DNA from: Anaeramoeba ignava | Taxonomy: Eukaryota > Metamonada > Anaeramoebidae | Assembly (NCBI GenBank): GCA_028826165.1 | Contig: JAPDFW010000070.1 | Coordinates: forward strand, 1,309,501 to 1,373,500 | Reading direction: 5' to 3' | Length of the DNA: 64,000 bases | In this document: positions 1-12,020 of the stretch, piece after piece | How the letters are laid out: each line of letters begins with the position of its first letter | Numbering within the stretch: position 1 is the stretch's first letter | Program-made: the position numbers and the translations under genes | The notes under the pieces: generated by a model | Database searches by the model: none | What the model saw: only the letters and a program-made list of their open reading frames with translations | Told to the model about the DNA's origin: nothing

Positions 1-301
1 TTGATCCACTTGATAACAAATTAATTGCTTGTTCTGTTTCTCCTTTTGATTTAAATCTGCATAGAATTTATTCACATAAATAATATTGTTATGATTTCAT
101 AATGATTTGTTTTTATTTCATTTTTTATTTCGTTTATTTTATTTTTTTATTTTTTTTGTTTTTTATTTTTTTTTAATTAAAAAATATTATAAATTTTAAA
201 AAAAAAATATACCGAAAAGCAAGAGAAATATAAAGTTGTTGAGCTCTATAATAATTTTTTTTACGAATTGCTTCTTCAATAGTATTTAAAAAATTACTCA
301 T
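1..301 (-). CDS. GET4: GET4/TRC35 homologue, 5' part only (cut by window edge)
   Basis: Two exons are visible, 213..301 and 1..56, joined across a GT-AG intron (57..212). They encode the N-terminal 48 or so residues. Start is the ATG at 299-301. The segment EEAIRKKNYYRAQQLYISL followed by AFRFKSKGETEQAINLL matches the first helices of GET4, where the human protein has a similar 'DYYEAHQMYRTLFFRY...' stretch (recalled). GET4 is a helical-repeat protein that, with GET5, links ribosome-side sorting factors to GET3 in tail-anchored protein delivery to the ER. It is head-to-head with COPE, only 103 bp between start codons, so the two probably share a promoter. The rest of the gene lies outside the window. 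The identification rests on a short stretch, so another TPR-like protein is possible. Confidence 0.62.
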
Positions 302-404
302 TTTAAAAAGGAAAAAAAAATGAAAAATGAAAAAAAAGAAGAAAAAATTTTTTTTAATTTTTTTTTCATTTTTTTTTCTCCTTTTAAAAAAATTAAAAAG
401 AAAA

Positions 405-1772
405 ATGCAATTATTTTCAGTTAAAAATCTTTTTTATCTTGGTAACTATCATCAAGCTATTGCTGAAGGGGAAACACTAGAGAATCTTTCTCAAGAACAA
501 GAACTTGAACGAAATTACTATCTTTACAGGTGTTATCTTGCTATTGGAAATTATCAAACAGTTTTAGATGAAATTAAAGAAAATTCACCAAGTTCTCTTT
601 TAATAATTAAATTATTTGCATCTTTATTAAGTGATTTTGATTCAAAAAAAGCTGATGTTTTAGATACTTTGGATAAATGGAAAAAATTAAATGAAAATCA
701 ATCAGATGAAATGTTTAAAATTATTGCTGCTCATATTTTTTGTAATTGTGGTGATATTGATGAAGCTTTAAGAATTATTCATAATGCAAAATCCCTTGAA
801 GCGTATTTTCTTTAATTAAAATTAATTTATAAAATTAAAATTCATTTATAAAATTAAAATTAAAATTAAAATTAAAATTAAATTTAAAATTAAAATTAAA
901 ATTAAAATTAAAATTAAAATTAAAATTAAAATTAAAATTAAAATTAAAATTAATTTATAAAATTAAAATTAAAATTAAAAATTAAAATTAAAATTAAAAT
1001 TAAAATTAAAATTAAAATTAAAATTAAAATTAAAATTAAAATTAAAATTAAAATTAAAATATAAAATTAAAATTCATTTATAAAATTAAAATTCATTTAT
1101 AAAATTAAAATTCATTTATAAAATTAAAATTAGTCTTGCTCTTAGAGTTCAGTTATTATTATTAATTCATAGACAAGATATTGCATTACAAGAATTAAAA
1201 AATCTTCAAAAAATTGATGATGATGCAACTTTAACTCAATTAGCAACTGCTTGGATTAATTTAGAAGAGGTTTTTAAATAAAAATTAAAAATTAAAAATT
1301 AAAAATAAATTAAAAATTGGATTGAATTTTTCAAAAAAAAAAAAGGGAAGTGAAAAGATTAAAAATGCAAAGTATATTTTCCATGAATTGTCAGAAAAAT
1401 ATGGTGCAACACATTCTTTACTTAATGGTAAAGCAGTTTGTGAAATGAAAATGGGAAATTTTGAAGAAGCTGAAAAATTATTAATTGAAGCTTTAGAAAA
1501 AGTAATTAAAAAACTAAAAAATAAATTTAAAAAAAAAAGTGGAACAAAAAAAAAATTCGTTTTTAATTCATCTTTTAATTTTTTAGAAACCTAATGATCC
1601 AACTACTTTTTCAAATTATGTTTGTTGTATTCAACATTTACCAAAATCTGATGAATTGATTCAAAGACAAATTAATAAAATGCAACATTTAGATAAAAGC
1701 CATTTTATTATTTCTTCTTATAATAGATTAAGTGAAGAATTTGATAAACTCGCAAATGAATTTAAAATTTAA
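405..1772 (+). CDS. COPE: Coatomer subunit epsilon (COPI coat), 4 exons
   Basis: Exons 405..802, 1134..1269, 1346..1501 and 1587..1772 join in frame to 291 codons, close to the roughly 300 residues usual for epsilon-COP. The start chosen is the ATG before [18 protein letters not shown], where family homology begins; an in-frame ATG at 327 lies in a poly-A/poly-T leader. Hallmarks are the N-terminal 'FxVKNxFYxGxYQ' type motif, [18 protein letters not shown], and [18 protein letters not shown] in exon 2 followed by the TPR-like [19 protein letters not shown] in exon 3. Epsilon-COP is a TPR-fold protein that binds alpha-COP in the COPI B-subcomplex, acting in Golgi-to-ER transport. Intron 1 (803..1133) is almost pure AAAATT satellite, whereas introns 2 and 3 are short. 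Confidence 0.92.
803..1133 (+). repeat. AAAATT hexamer satellite filling COPE intron 1
   Basis: After the 5' splice site the intron is nearly pure (AAAATT)n, interrupted by several ATTCATTTATAAAATT units near both ends. It ends in AAAATTAG, so the satellite itself supplies the acceptor. No coding potential is seen. Confidence 0.9.
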
Positions 1773-2009
1773 TCATTTTTAAAAGAATTAACAAAAAAAA
1801 TTTAAATAATCATTTTTTCCGTTTTTTTTTTTTCATTCTTTTTCCTTTTTTTCTTTTTCCTTTTTTAAAGAAAATTAAAAAAAAAACAATTTTAAAATAA
1901 TTTCCTTTTTCTTTTTCTTTTTCTTTTTCTTTTTATTTGTTTTTTTGTTCTTAAAAAAAAATATGGACTTTTGAAAAAAAAATAATTTTTTTTTCTTTTT
2001 CTTTTTCTT

Positions 2010-5000
2010 TTAATTCTCAAATAATTTTAATTTTGATAAATAATCAAATTCATTTTCCTTAATTAAATCAATAATTCCTTTAATTTTGTTTTCAAATTCA
2101 TTTTTATTCTCCATTTCTTTCTTGTTAATTTCGAAAAATATTGCTAAAATTTGAAGTAAATTATTAATTTGTTTTTCATCTTTGTTTTTAATTGAAATTT
2201 TAACTTCAATTTTAATAGATGTAATTAAATTTCTAAAATGATCCATTTTTGATTCAGATTTAGAATTTGAAATTAAAGATAAAATTGAATTCATAAATTG
2301 TTTTACATTTTCCATTTCAATTAAATTTGTGTTTTCAAATAAAATTTTTTGATAATTTTTTGAAATTTGAATAATCTTTTCAATATCTTCTTCTTCTTTT
2401 ATAATTTGTGAATTTATAAAGGGATTAATACAAATTTGGAGAATATCAGAATGATTTCCAATTAATTGAATATCTTTTGTTGAAATTTGAAGAATTAAAT
2501 CAATAATTTCAAAAATTTTAGGTTTTTCTTTTGTTTGTTTCAATCCAATATTGATTAAGGATTTAATAAAATCATAATAACCAATAAAATAAACTAATCC
2601 TTTTGAATTCAAATCTCTTTTTAAAAATTGAATTTCTTTTTGTAAAACAAGTGAAGTTTTGGAAGAATCAATTTGAAGAATCAATTCAAGAAGATTTATT
2701 AACGAAATGAAGAAATTTTGGTGGTTAGTTTCTTTTGGATGCCTATGATGGAAATGCAGGATTTTTTTCATTAATTCGATATATTTTTCTTCCCAAAAAA
2801 TGTGTATTTTAGTTTGAAGTTTTTTTGCAGATTCATTATCTTGTGAAAATTGAATTATTAATTGAGAAATTGAGATCATAAGATGAACAGATCTGGAAAT
2901 TGTTTCAAATCCAAATGAATTGAACAAAGGATTCTTGAGAAATGGTATGATAAATTTGGATAAATTTTTACAAAGAGGAATATAAGTGTTTTTTTTTATT
3001 GTAAATCTTTTTTGATTGATTATCTGTTGATAAATTTCTTCATCAGGTTCTGCAAAAATAATTTCCAGTAAATTCAATGATTTTGAGCAAGTATCTTGAT
3101 TTGAATTATTCCAATTTTGTGTCACAATTTGCAGAATTTTCTTTTTGAAAGATGGAAATGATTTGGTGCTCTTTATTATATTAAAAACAACTTCATGTAC
3201 TTTTCCATAAATATTTGAATTTAAATAAAGGGATTTTATTGTCCATTCAAATTGAAAACGATCGAAAAATTCAGTCATGAATTCATTGCTATTCAAACAG
3301 CATTGATAAAGAATAGAATAGAAAGGAAATAAAAAATTGTAATTAAATCCAATAAGTTCTGGTTTTGTTGAATTGAGAGAAAGATGAATTTTAAGAAAGG
3401 AATCTGTTCTTGTTTGGTCTTTGGCAATAAAATCAACAAGATTAGGAATTGTTTTTGTTCCAGAGTAGAAAAGATTGAAAAAATGTAACTTATTCGAATC
3501 AGCATTTTTTTTACATTCTTCAATTTCGATGAACAATTCCCATAATTTTTCAAAATTAGATTCAAGCTTCTCTTTGAGTAAAATATCTTTTTCCAAACAA
3601 TCCAAAAATATATCAAAGTAATAGCAAAGTTTGTATTCATTTTCGTTAATTATTTCTTGCTTAGAACGGGATTTATTTGAATAAAATGCTATTTTGTTAT
3701 CAGCAATGATCAAAGGTATCAATCCAATCAAAAAATCAAAAATTTCAGAAAAAATAGAATGAGGTTCTTGAGAATCATCATGAGACAAATTCAAAAATAA
3801 AGAAACCAGATCATAAGCAATTTTACGTGATTCAAATAATTCTTGTTTGATTAATGAAACAAAAACCCAATCTTCCTTATGTTTGAACATCCACAACAAA
3901 ACGCTCTTATTTTTTTGGCACATTTCAAACAAATTTCTGAAATATTCAATTGTTGTTTCATTTGTTTTTTTCTCTGTTTGTAGGTTTTCAGTAATTTTAT
4001 TCATAACAAATTCAAATTTCCATTCAAATATATCATCTTGCGTTTGAAGAATTGTATTTAATATACTGAAATTTTTCTTTATTGTTTCTGTATCCTCCGC
4101 TGTTTGAATATAACCAAAAACTTTTTTGATTAAATTTCTAAGTTGCATTTTGTCATTAGCCAAAACATTTTTCACAAAATATTCCGAAATTTCAGATCTT
4201 GTTGAATACTGAATAAAATCATCAAAAAATTTGATTTCAAATAACATTTTACGATCTAAATCTGGAATTTTATCAATACCAACTTTGTTGTTTAAAGAAT
4301 TTTCATTTGCAAAAGGGTGTTGACAAAATTTAATTATTAAATTTTCAATCAATTTAATAATTTCTCGGTTTATATCTGAATTTTCTTGATCAATTTTGAT
4401 TTTTTGAATTTTTTCTGTCGATTTGGATTCGATATAAAAATTAATTAAAATGAAGATTAAATGATGAGAAACACAAAAAAGAATTATTGATTCTGAAATT
4501 TGATTTAAGATATTGATTATCATTGAAAATAATTTTCTTGAAATCTCTTTTGTGATGTCTACTTTCAAAAGTGTTTCAATAAATTGATTCAATAATCTTA
4601 TAATTATTGAATTTTCTTTTTCAATTTCAATTTGATTTTCAATTTCTTTTTCTTTTTCAATTTCCTTTTTCTTTTTCTTTTTCTTTTTCAATTTGATTTT
4701 GAATAATTTTGTTAAATAATTTTTCAAATTCTGAAATCATTTCTATATTTGTAATTTCTTGATAAATTCTTGAAAGTAATTGATTTTGGTTATTTAAAAG
4801 TTCTTCAATAAAAATTTCTAAAATTCTTTTATTTTGTGTTTCTAAATTATCATTTTCTTGTTTAGTTAAATTTATAAATGGTTCTAAAATTCCTTCAATT
4901 TTAATTTTTTCTTTGTTTTTTGTTTTTCCAATTATTATCATAAACTCAATATAATGTTTGATAACATTTGATATGTTTTCAATTTTTGTTTTTTCAGAAA

Positions 5001-8000
5001 TTCCTTTAAATATTCCTTTCAAAAATTCATCTAAAAATTTTATATATTCATTTTCATTCATCTTTTCTTGATAAAATTTTTCAAATTTTGTTTTGTTTTG
5101 AATTTGATATTCAATTTCTTTTTCTTTTTCTTTTTCTTTTTCTTTTTCTTTTTCATTTTCTTTTTCATTTTCTTTTTCTTTTTCATTTTCTTTTTCATTT
5201 TTAGGTTGATAAATAAGCATATAAGCTGAAATACCTGAAGAGGAAGAATAGGAATTATTTTGATAATTTGATTTATCTCCAAAACAAATTATTTCAAAAT
5301 TATTCATATCAAATTCTGTTACTGATTCATCATTAAATTCAATCCATTTGTTTTGATTTTTGATAATTGAATAATAATGTCCAAAATAAGTTGTTCCTGT
5401 ATGAACAATAACTCCATTAAGTTCATATAAATAATTTTGTTTTGGTGTTTTTTCAATGATATCTTGATAAAATTTCATTTGTTCTTCAAGTTTACTTTTA
5501 ATTTCAATGTTATTGTTATTTGTTTCTTTAAATTCATTTAATCTCTTTTTTATTTCTTCATATTTATGTTTTGCAAAATATTCTCTTGTATATTTCTCCA
5601 TATTAATTTCCATAGGAAATTCAAAATAATCATTTAATTTAAATCTTGTATTTCTTTCATAATCATATTCAAATCTTTTTAAATGGAAAATTAAGTATTT
5701 AGGAAGTTTTTGGAAATAAACATATTTTTTGGTATCAACATTTCGTTTTAATTTTGTACTAAAATATTGATTGTTTCCTGTTAATAATTCTTCTGAAATA
5801 TATGAATTAAGTGATGTTTCTAAATCATTTTTCCCTGAAATATCAACGCTTATTGATAAAAATTCTTGGCCATTTGTTTCGAGTGTTTCTCCATTTTCAA
5901 TAATATTCATTAAATTCATTGATATTCCTCCAAAAATTTGTTTGAGAATATCTTTTTGTTTTGTTGTTTTTAATGCTTTTTCAATCAAATCAAATAAAAA
6001 AATCATAAATTCATATGCATCTTTTTGTTCTTTAACATTTAAAGGATCTCTCCCAAATTTAAAGCTTTTCGCAAATTTTTTAGTATTAACAAATATTTGA
6101 TTTCTTTCGAAAGCTCTGAAAATAAATTATAGAAATGTTTAAATGATTGAAAATCTTCATCATTTTCTCCTTTTTCTTTTTCTAAGTTTGATATATCAAC
6201 AGAAAGAATTTCTTTTCTTAAATTGTTATTCATAAATAATTGTTGAAGTGTTGAATTCATATAACATGTTGCTCCAAGATTTTTTAATCCAGTAAAATAT
6301 GTTGGAAAATTTTCTTTTGTTTGATATTTTGAATAATTTTTGTTTTGTTTTTTTTTTCTATTTTTGCTTTCTTTTTCGTTTTCAAATGTGAAATATTGAG
6401 GTAATTGATGTAAATTTTTGATCATTTTAAATAATTTGGTTTTGTTTTGTGTTGATGTTTCATAAAATTTTTTGATAAGTTCAAATCCAATTTTTCTATT
6501 ATTTTCTTCAATTAATTTTGGATAAAAATATTTAATTTCAATTTGTTTTGATTGATCTTGATTTTGTTTTTGGATTTGAATATAGAAACTAAATAAATAT
6601 TTTCTTAAATATTTCTTCAATTATTCTTTCTTTTTCTTCAATTTTTTTGATTATTTTCTTTTCATTAATTAATTTTCCAATAAGTTTGATATAACTTTTA
6701 AGTTCTTTTTCTTTTTCTTTTTCTTTTTCTTTTATGTTGATTTCTTCTTGTTTAATCAATAAAATTAATTTGTTTATAAATGCTACTCGATCAAAATTAA
6801 TTGGAATTTGATTTTGAAATTTGATTAATTTTTGAATTAATTCAAGATAATTTTCCCAATATTCTTTTCTTTTTATTGTTTTCTGATCTTCTATTTGTAA
6901 ATCATCCATCATTGTAAATATTAATTTTTGAAATTCTTTTAATTCATTTTCAATTTGATTTTCAATTTGATTTTCAATTTGATTTTGATTTTGATTTTGT
7001 TGGAAAATATATAAAATTGTTTCTTTCATTAATTTTCTGAAATTTTCATTAAAACAATAAATTATTGTTTCTTTCATAAATTCTTTATTTTTTTCTTTTT
7101 CTTTCATTTCTTCAATCCATATTATTCTTTCTTTTCCACTAATACATCCTAATTTAATTATATTTAAACATTTTATTGAAATATTTTCATATCTTTTATC
7201 TTTTTTCTTTAAATAATAATAAATTATTCTTTTCATATTTTCTTCAGTTTTTTCAATAACTTCTTTTTCAAATATATTTTTTTTAATTTCTTTTTTTTCT
7301 TTATCAATTATTATTTCTTCTAAAATATTTAAAATTATTGAAATAATTTCAAGGTTTTCATTTTCATTTTCATTTTCATTTTCATTTTCAATTTTAGAAT
7401 AATTTTCTTGAATAATTAAATTTAATTCATCAATTAAATATTTACTAATTTCTTCTTGATTTTTTGTTTTTATTGATTTATTATTGTTTATTAATATATT
7501 TTGTAAAATTTGAAGTTTATAAATAAATTTATATAATTCTGTTTCTTTGATTTCTTTTTGAATTTGTTCTTTTGTTATTTCTTCTTTTTCTTCTTTAATA
7601 ATTTTATTAATATTTTCAATATATTTTGGATTTGTTGGCATTCTATTTATTATTTGAATTGTTTCTTTTTGGATTTCTTTTCCATATTTCATCATTTCAA
7701 TAATTTTTTCAAAATATTCTATTAAAATATAACTTGCTATTTTTTCTTTTGAAATTTCTTTTTTATTTTCATTATTATTTGAATAATAATTTGAATAATT
7801 CCATGAATTTGAATAATTTGATTTTGATTTTAAAATTTTGATAATAATAATTGGATTAGAAATTAAATTAATTTCTTCAACTGTTTTATATTGATTTTCT
7901 TTGTTAATTTGTGGATGTGATTCAATTTGATATTCTGTTTTTTTCTTTTCAATTTTTTCTTCAATTTGTTTTATTAATGAATAAATACTTTCTTCTTTCC

Positions 8001-11000
8001 AAATTTCTATTGTTATCTTTTCTTCTTTTTGATTATTGTAATTGTAATTGTAATAATTATTATAATAATTTGATTTTTGTTCATTATAATTATTAATTCA
8101 ATTTCAAATTTTGGATTTTCAAATAATAATGTTGAATAATGTCTTTCAAATGGTAAATCTTTTCTTAATATTTTATTTTCATTTCTTTCAATATATTTTT
8201 TCAAAATAATAATAAATCGATAAATTTTCTTTTCTTTTTCTTCTTTGTTTATTTCTTTTTTTTCTTCTTTTTCAATTCGTGAAATACATTCTGAAATGAA
8301 TTGTTTTGGATAATTTTCTTCTTTTCTTTCATTTTCAAAATCATTATCAATATAATTATAATTATTATCTTTAATTTCTTTTTCAATTTCTTTTTCATTT
8401 TTATGTTGAAAATCAATTAAAAAATCAATACTTAATTTGTAAATTTCTTCATTTTCTGTTTCTAATATTATTTCCCATAATTCTTCTTTTCCAATTATTT
8501 TATTTTTATTTTTGTTTTTTGAATTAATTTTGATAAAAAGTTTTTTCCAATTTTCAAAAATTATTTTAGTAAATTGTTTCTTTGAAATTGAATTTAATTT
8601 TATAAAAAATATTTCATTTTCATTTTCATTTTCATTTTCATTTTCAATTTCATTTTCAATAATTTTTGAAAAAAATTGAATAAATAATTCTTTTTCTTTA
8701 AATATTAATGATTTTTCAAAAAATATTTCCCAAAATTTTTCAATTTGTTTTTCTTGAATAATTTCTAAAAAATCAATCCATGTTTCAACCTATTTAAAAA
8801 AATTTTTTTGATATTATTTAAATTTTTTGATTAAGATTAAAAAATTAAAAAATAATTAAATAAATATTAAATTAAATAAATAATTAATTACATGATTAAG
8901 ATAAGTTCTATTTTCAAAAATTTCATTTTCAATTTCATTTTTGATTTTATTTTTGATTGAAATAATTGAATTAATTATTATTTCTTCAATTTTATATTTC
9001 TCTTTTAATTTTTCAATAAATTTTTCTTTTGTAATTTCTTGTTTTTTTGTTTTTTGATTATAATAATTTTGTTGATTATTTTGATTAGAAGAAGAAGAAG
9101 GTAAATAATTGATTATTTTTTTAATAAATAAAAGGAAATTTGATAATTTTTGATTATTCTTTTCAATTAATTCAATTCCTTTTTATAATTATTTTTCTTC
9201 AATTTTTCTTGTATTTTTCTTCAATATTGAAATTTGAATTTGAATTTGAATTTGAATTTGAATTTGAATAAATTATTTCAATTAAACTTTCAATCATTTT
9301 TTCTTCAATTCTTTTTTCAATTTTTGAATCTATAATTAATTTATTCATTAAAAAAATTGGTTTTAATCTTTTTTCAATTTCATTTTCTTTTTCTTCTTGA
9401 ATTAAATTTTCAATTTGATTTTCTTCTTGAATTAATTTTTCAAAATTAATTTTAGTTAAATTTTGAATTGAAAAATCTTTAATTAATTTAATAAGATTAA
9501 TTGTCCATTCTTTATTTTCTTCAATTTCAGAAAATAATTTATTGATTAATTCTTCTTCTTCTTCTTCTTTTTCTTTTTCTTTAAATTCTTTTAAAATTTC
9601 AAATAAAATTTCGAAAATTGATTCTTTGATATTTTGATCTTGTTTCTATAAATTAATTAAATTAATTTAATTGGGAAAAGAATGATAAAATATAATTAAT
9701 TATATTTATAATTATATTTATAATTATACTTACTTTTGTTTTATCTAAAATTTGAATAAATTGATTTTTTGAAAATAAATTATTTTGTTTTAAAAATAAA
9801 ATTATTTCTTTTGATTGTTTGATAATTTCTTGATGAATTTCTTTTCCAAATATAATTTCAATAATATTTTTTGAATCAAACCATGAAATAAATAATCTTA
9901 TTTTGTTTAGATAATAATTAAATAAAAGAATATAAAGAATATAAATAATAAAATTTGTTTTTGAATTTTAAAATAAATTACTCTTTATCTATTTTTGGAT
10001 AATTTGAATTTGAATTTGGATTTGAATAATTATAATTTGAATTAAATCCAAATGATTCATTTTGTTTTTGTTCTTGTTCTTGTTCTTTAATTATTGAAAT
10101 TTTTTGTTGAATTTTTTTAATTCCTTCAATTTTTAAAGGAATTGATGATGTTTTTAAATATTTAATTGAAATTTCATTTTCAAATTTCATTTTAAATTCA
10201 AAATATTCTTTTCTTTCTTCTTCTGTTTTATTTGTTTTTTTTATCATTTTAAATATTTTAGAACTTATTTCTTCAATTTTATTTTTTGTAAATGATTTAA
10301 TTTCTTCATTTTCACTTTCAATTAATTTTTCAAGAAATGATTGAAGAAAATTTGAAATTTTTTGATAAAATTCTTCTGAAAAATTTTCTGAAATCTTTTT
10401 ATTTTTAAATTTTAATTAAATTTTAATTTAAATTTAATTAAATAAAATGAAATTATTTTATTTTACCTGAATAATTGAATTAAGATAATAATAAGTAATT
10501 TCAGAATTTAATTTATGATCTTTTGAAAGAATAAAACAAATAATTTTTTCAAATCCTCTTATTCTTCCAAAATATTCAATATTTTCTTGTTTTAATTTTG
10601 AATAATTTTCTCTCTATTTTAATTTTAATTTTAATTTTAATTTTAATTTTAATTTTAATTTTAATTTTAATTTTAATTTTAATTTTAATTTTTAATTTTA
10701 ATTTTAATTTTAATTTTGATTTTAATTTTGATTTAAATTTAAATTTTAATTTTAATTTTAATTTTAATTTTAATTTTAATTTTGATTTTAAAATTATCTT
10801 ACTTTTGTAAAGTTAAATTCTTCAAATGTTATTATTGGAATTTGTTCATTTGATTTTAAATCTTTAAATTTAAAATTTTCATTAAATGATTGATTAATTA
10901 AATCATTTGATTTTTTTGATAATTTCCAAAATGAAATAAAATCTCTCTTTTTTATAAATTAATTTTTTGTTTTTTTTTTTTAATAAGAAAATATAAATTA

Positions 11001-11614
11001 AATTAATTTAAATTTTTATAAATTAATCATTTTTTTGAAAATAATTGATTAAATAAATAAATATTTCTTATTTAATAATAAATTAATCTTGATTTTAAAT
11101 TATTTAAAAAATAAATTAAAAAAAAATGAAAAATTAAAAATGAATAAATACTTTTTCCATTTTTTTAAAATTAAAATCATCTTCTTCTTGAGAATTATAA
11201 AAAGATTTTTTTTCAAAATTAAGAATTAATGAAAGAGATTTGGCAATTCCTTTGTTTTCTTCTTCAATTTTTAAAAAAATTAAATCAAGACATTTTCGAA
11301 AAAAATTATTAATTAATTGAGTTGTTTTTGTTTTGAATTGAGGTTCAAATTCATAAATAGAATTAATCATTTCATAAAGATAATTTTCCAAAAAAACAAA
11401 TTCTTTTTCTTTTTCAAATTTTCCTTCAATTATTTTATTAATTTCTTTTTCAATTTTTTGGATACATTCAATCACATCAATTTCTTTTTTATTTTTGTTT
11501 TTAAAATTAAATTGAATTAGTTTGAATTAGTTTGAATTAATTTAAATTAATTTAATTACGACTTAATAAAGAAGCTAAAATATTATCATAATCTTCAAAT
11601 TGTTTTAATTCCAT
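2010..11614 (-). pseudogene. USP9X/USP34-type ubiquitin-specific protease, copy A (frameshifted)
   Basis: Large peptidase C19 deubiquitinase: helical N-terminal region, then a USP domain, then a helical tail. Exons by comparison with copy B: 11560..11614, 11152..11483, 10803..10946, 10467..10613, 9982..10394, 9734..9896, 8892..9645 and 8789..2010. The Cys box NLGATCYMNS has its Cys codon at 6264-6266; the His box GHYYS has its His codon at 5377-5379; the ERNTRFKLNDYFEFP and FGDKSNY elements match the USP9X/USP34 group. Against copies B and C the frame is broken near 9180-9230 (four homopolymer-length changes, net +1), 8090 (-1), 6605 (+1), 6110 (-1) and 4690 (+1). The tail (about 2710-4410) contains roughly 560 residues missing from copy B. 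The ancestral exon-2 acceptor CAG is lost, but an AG 11484-11485 would keep the frame. Either a pseudogene or a poorly polished functional gene. Confidence 0.75.
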
Positions 11615-11960
11615 TTTTAAAAAAAAGGAAAAAATGAAAAAAATGAAATGAAAAAAATGAAAAAAATGAAAAAAATGAAAAAAATGAAATGAAAAAAAAT
11701 TGAAAAAAAAGTGGACAATTTTGTTTTTTTGCTTTTATTTCCCTTTTTTTTTTGGAATTTAATAAATAAATTGAAATAAAAAGAGGAATTGAATTTTTTT
11801 TTCTTTTTTATTTTTTATTTGGGATTTGAGTAAAAAAAAAGTAAAAAAAAAGTAAAAAAAAAAGAGGATTTCTTGTTATTTTGATTTACTTCTTCTTAGA
11901 ATCCTTTTTTGATTTGTTTTTTCCCTTTTTCTTTTTTTTTGATTTCTTTGTTATTTTGAT
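11615..11960 (-). promoter_or_regulatory. Upstream region of USP copy A, conserved with copies B and C
   Basis: About 100 bp here (about 11700-11790) is nearly identical to the DNA upstream of copy B (about 21850-21935) and copy C (about 62865-62950), including AAAGTGGACAATTTTG and TTTGGAATTTAATAAATAAA. The duplicated unit therefore carried its presumptive promoter. The part beyond 11800 is poly-A/T and the 3' flank of copy B. Confidence 0.5.
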
Positions 11961-12020
11961 TTACTTCTTCTTAGAATCCTTTTTTGATTTGTTTTTTCCC
12001 TTTTTGTTTTTTGATTTGCT
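11875..12020. repeat. 75-bp tandem duplication at the 3' end of USP copy B
   Basis: The block starting TGTTATTTTGATTTACTTCT at about 11874 recurs 75 bp later at about 11949. It carries the reverse complement of the last codons and stop of copy B, so a second copy of the C-terminal Lys/Ser-rich end lies just past the real stop. Confidence 0.7.

Noticed and set aside
803-1133. CRISPR array or telomere-like repeat
   Set aside because: Units are contiguous hexamers without spacers, lie within an intron of a eukaryotic gene, and recur internally at many loci.
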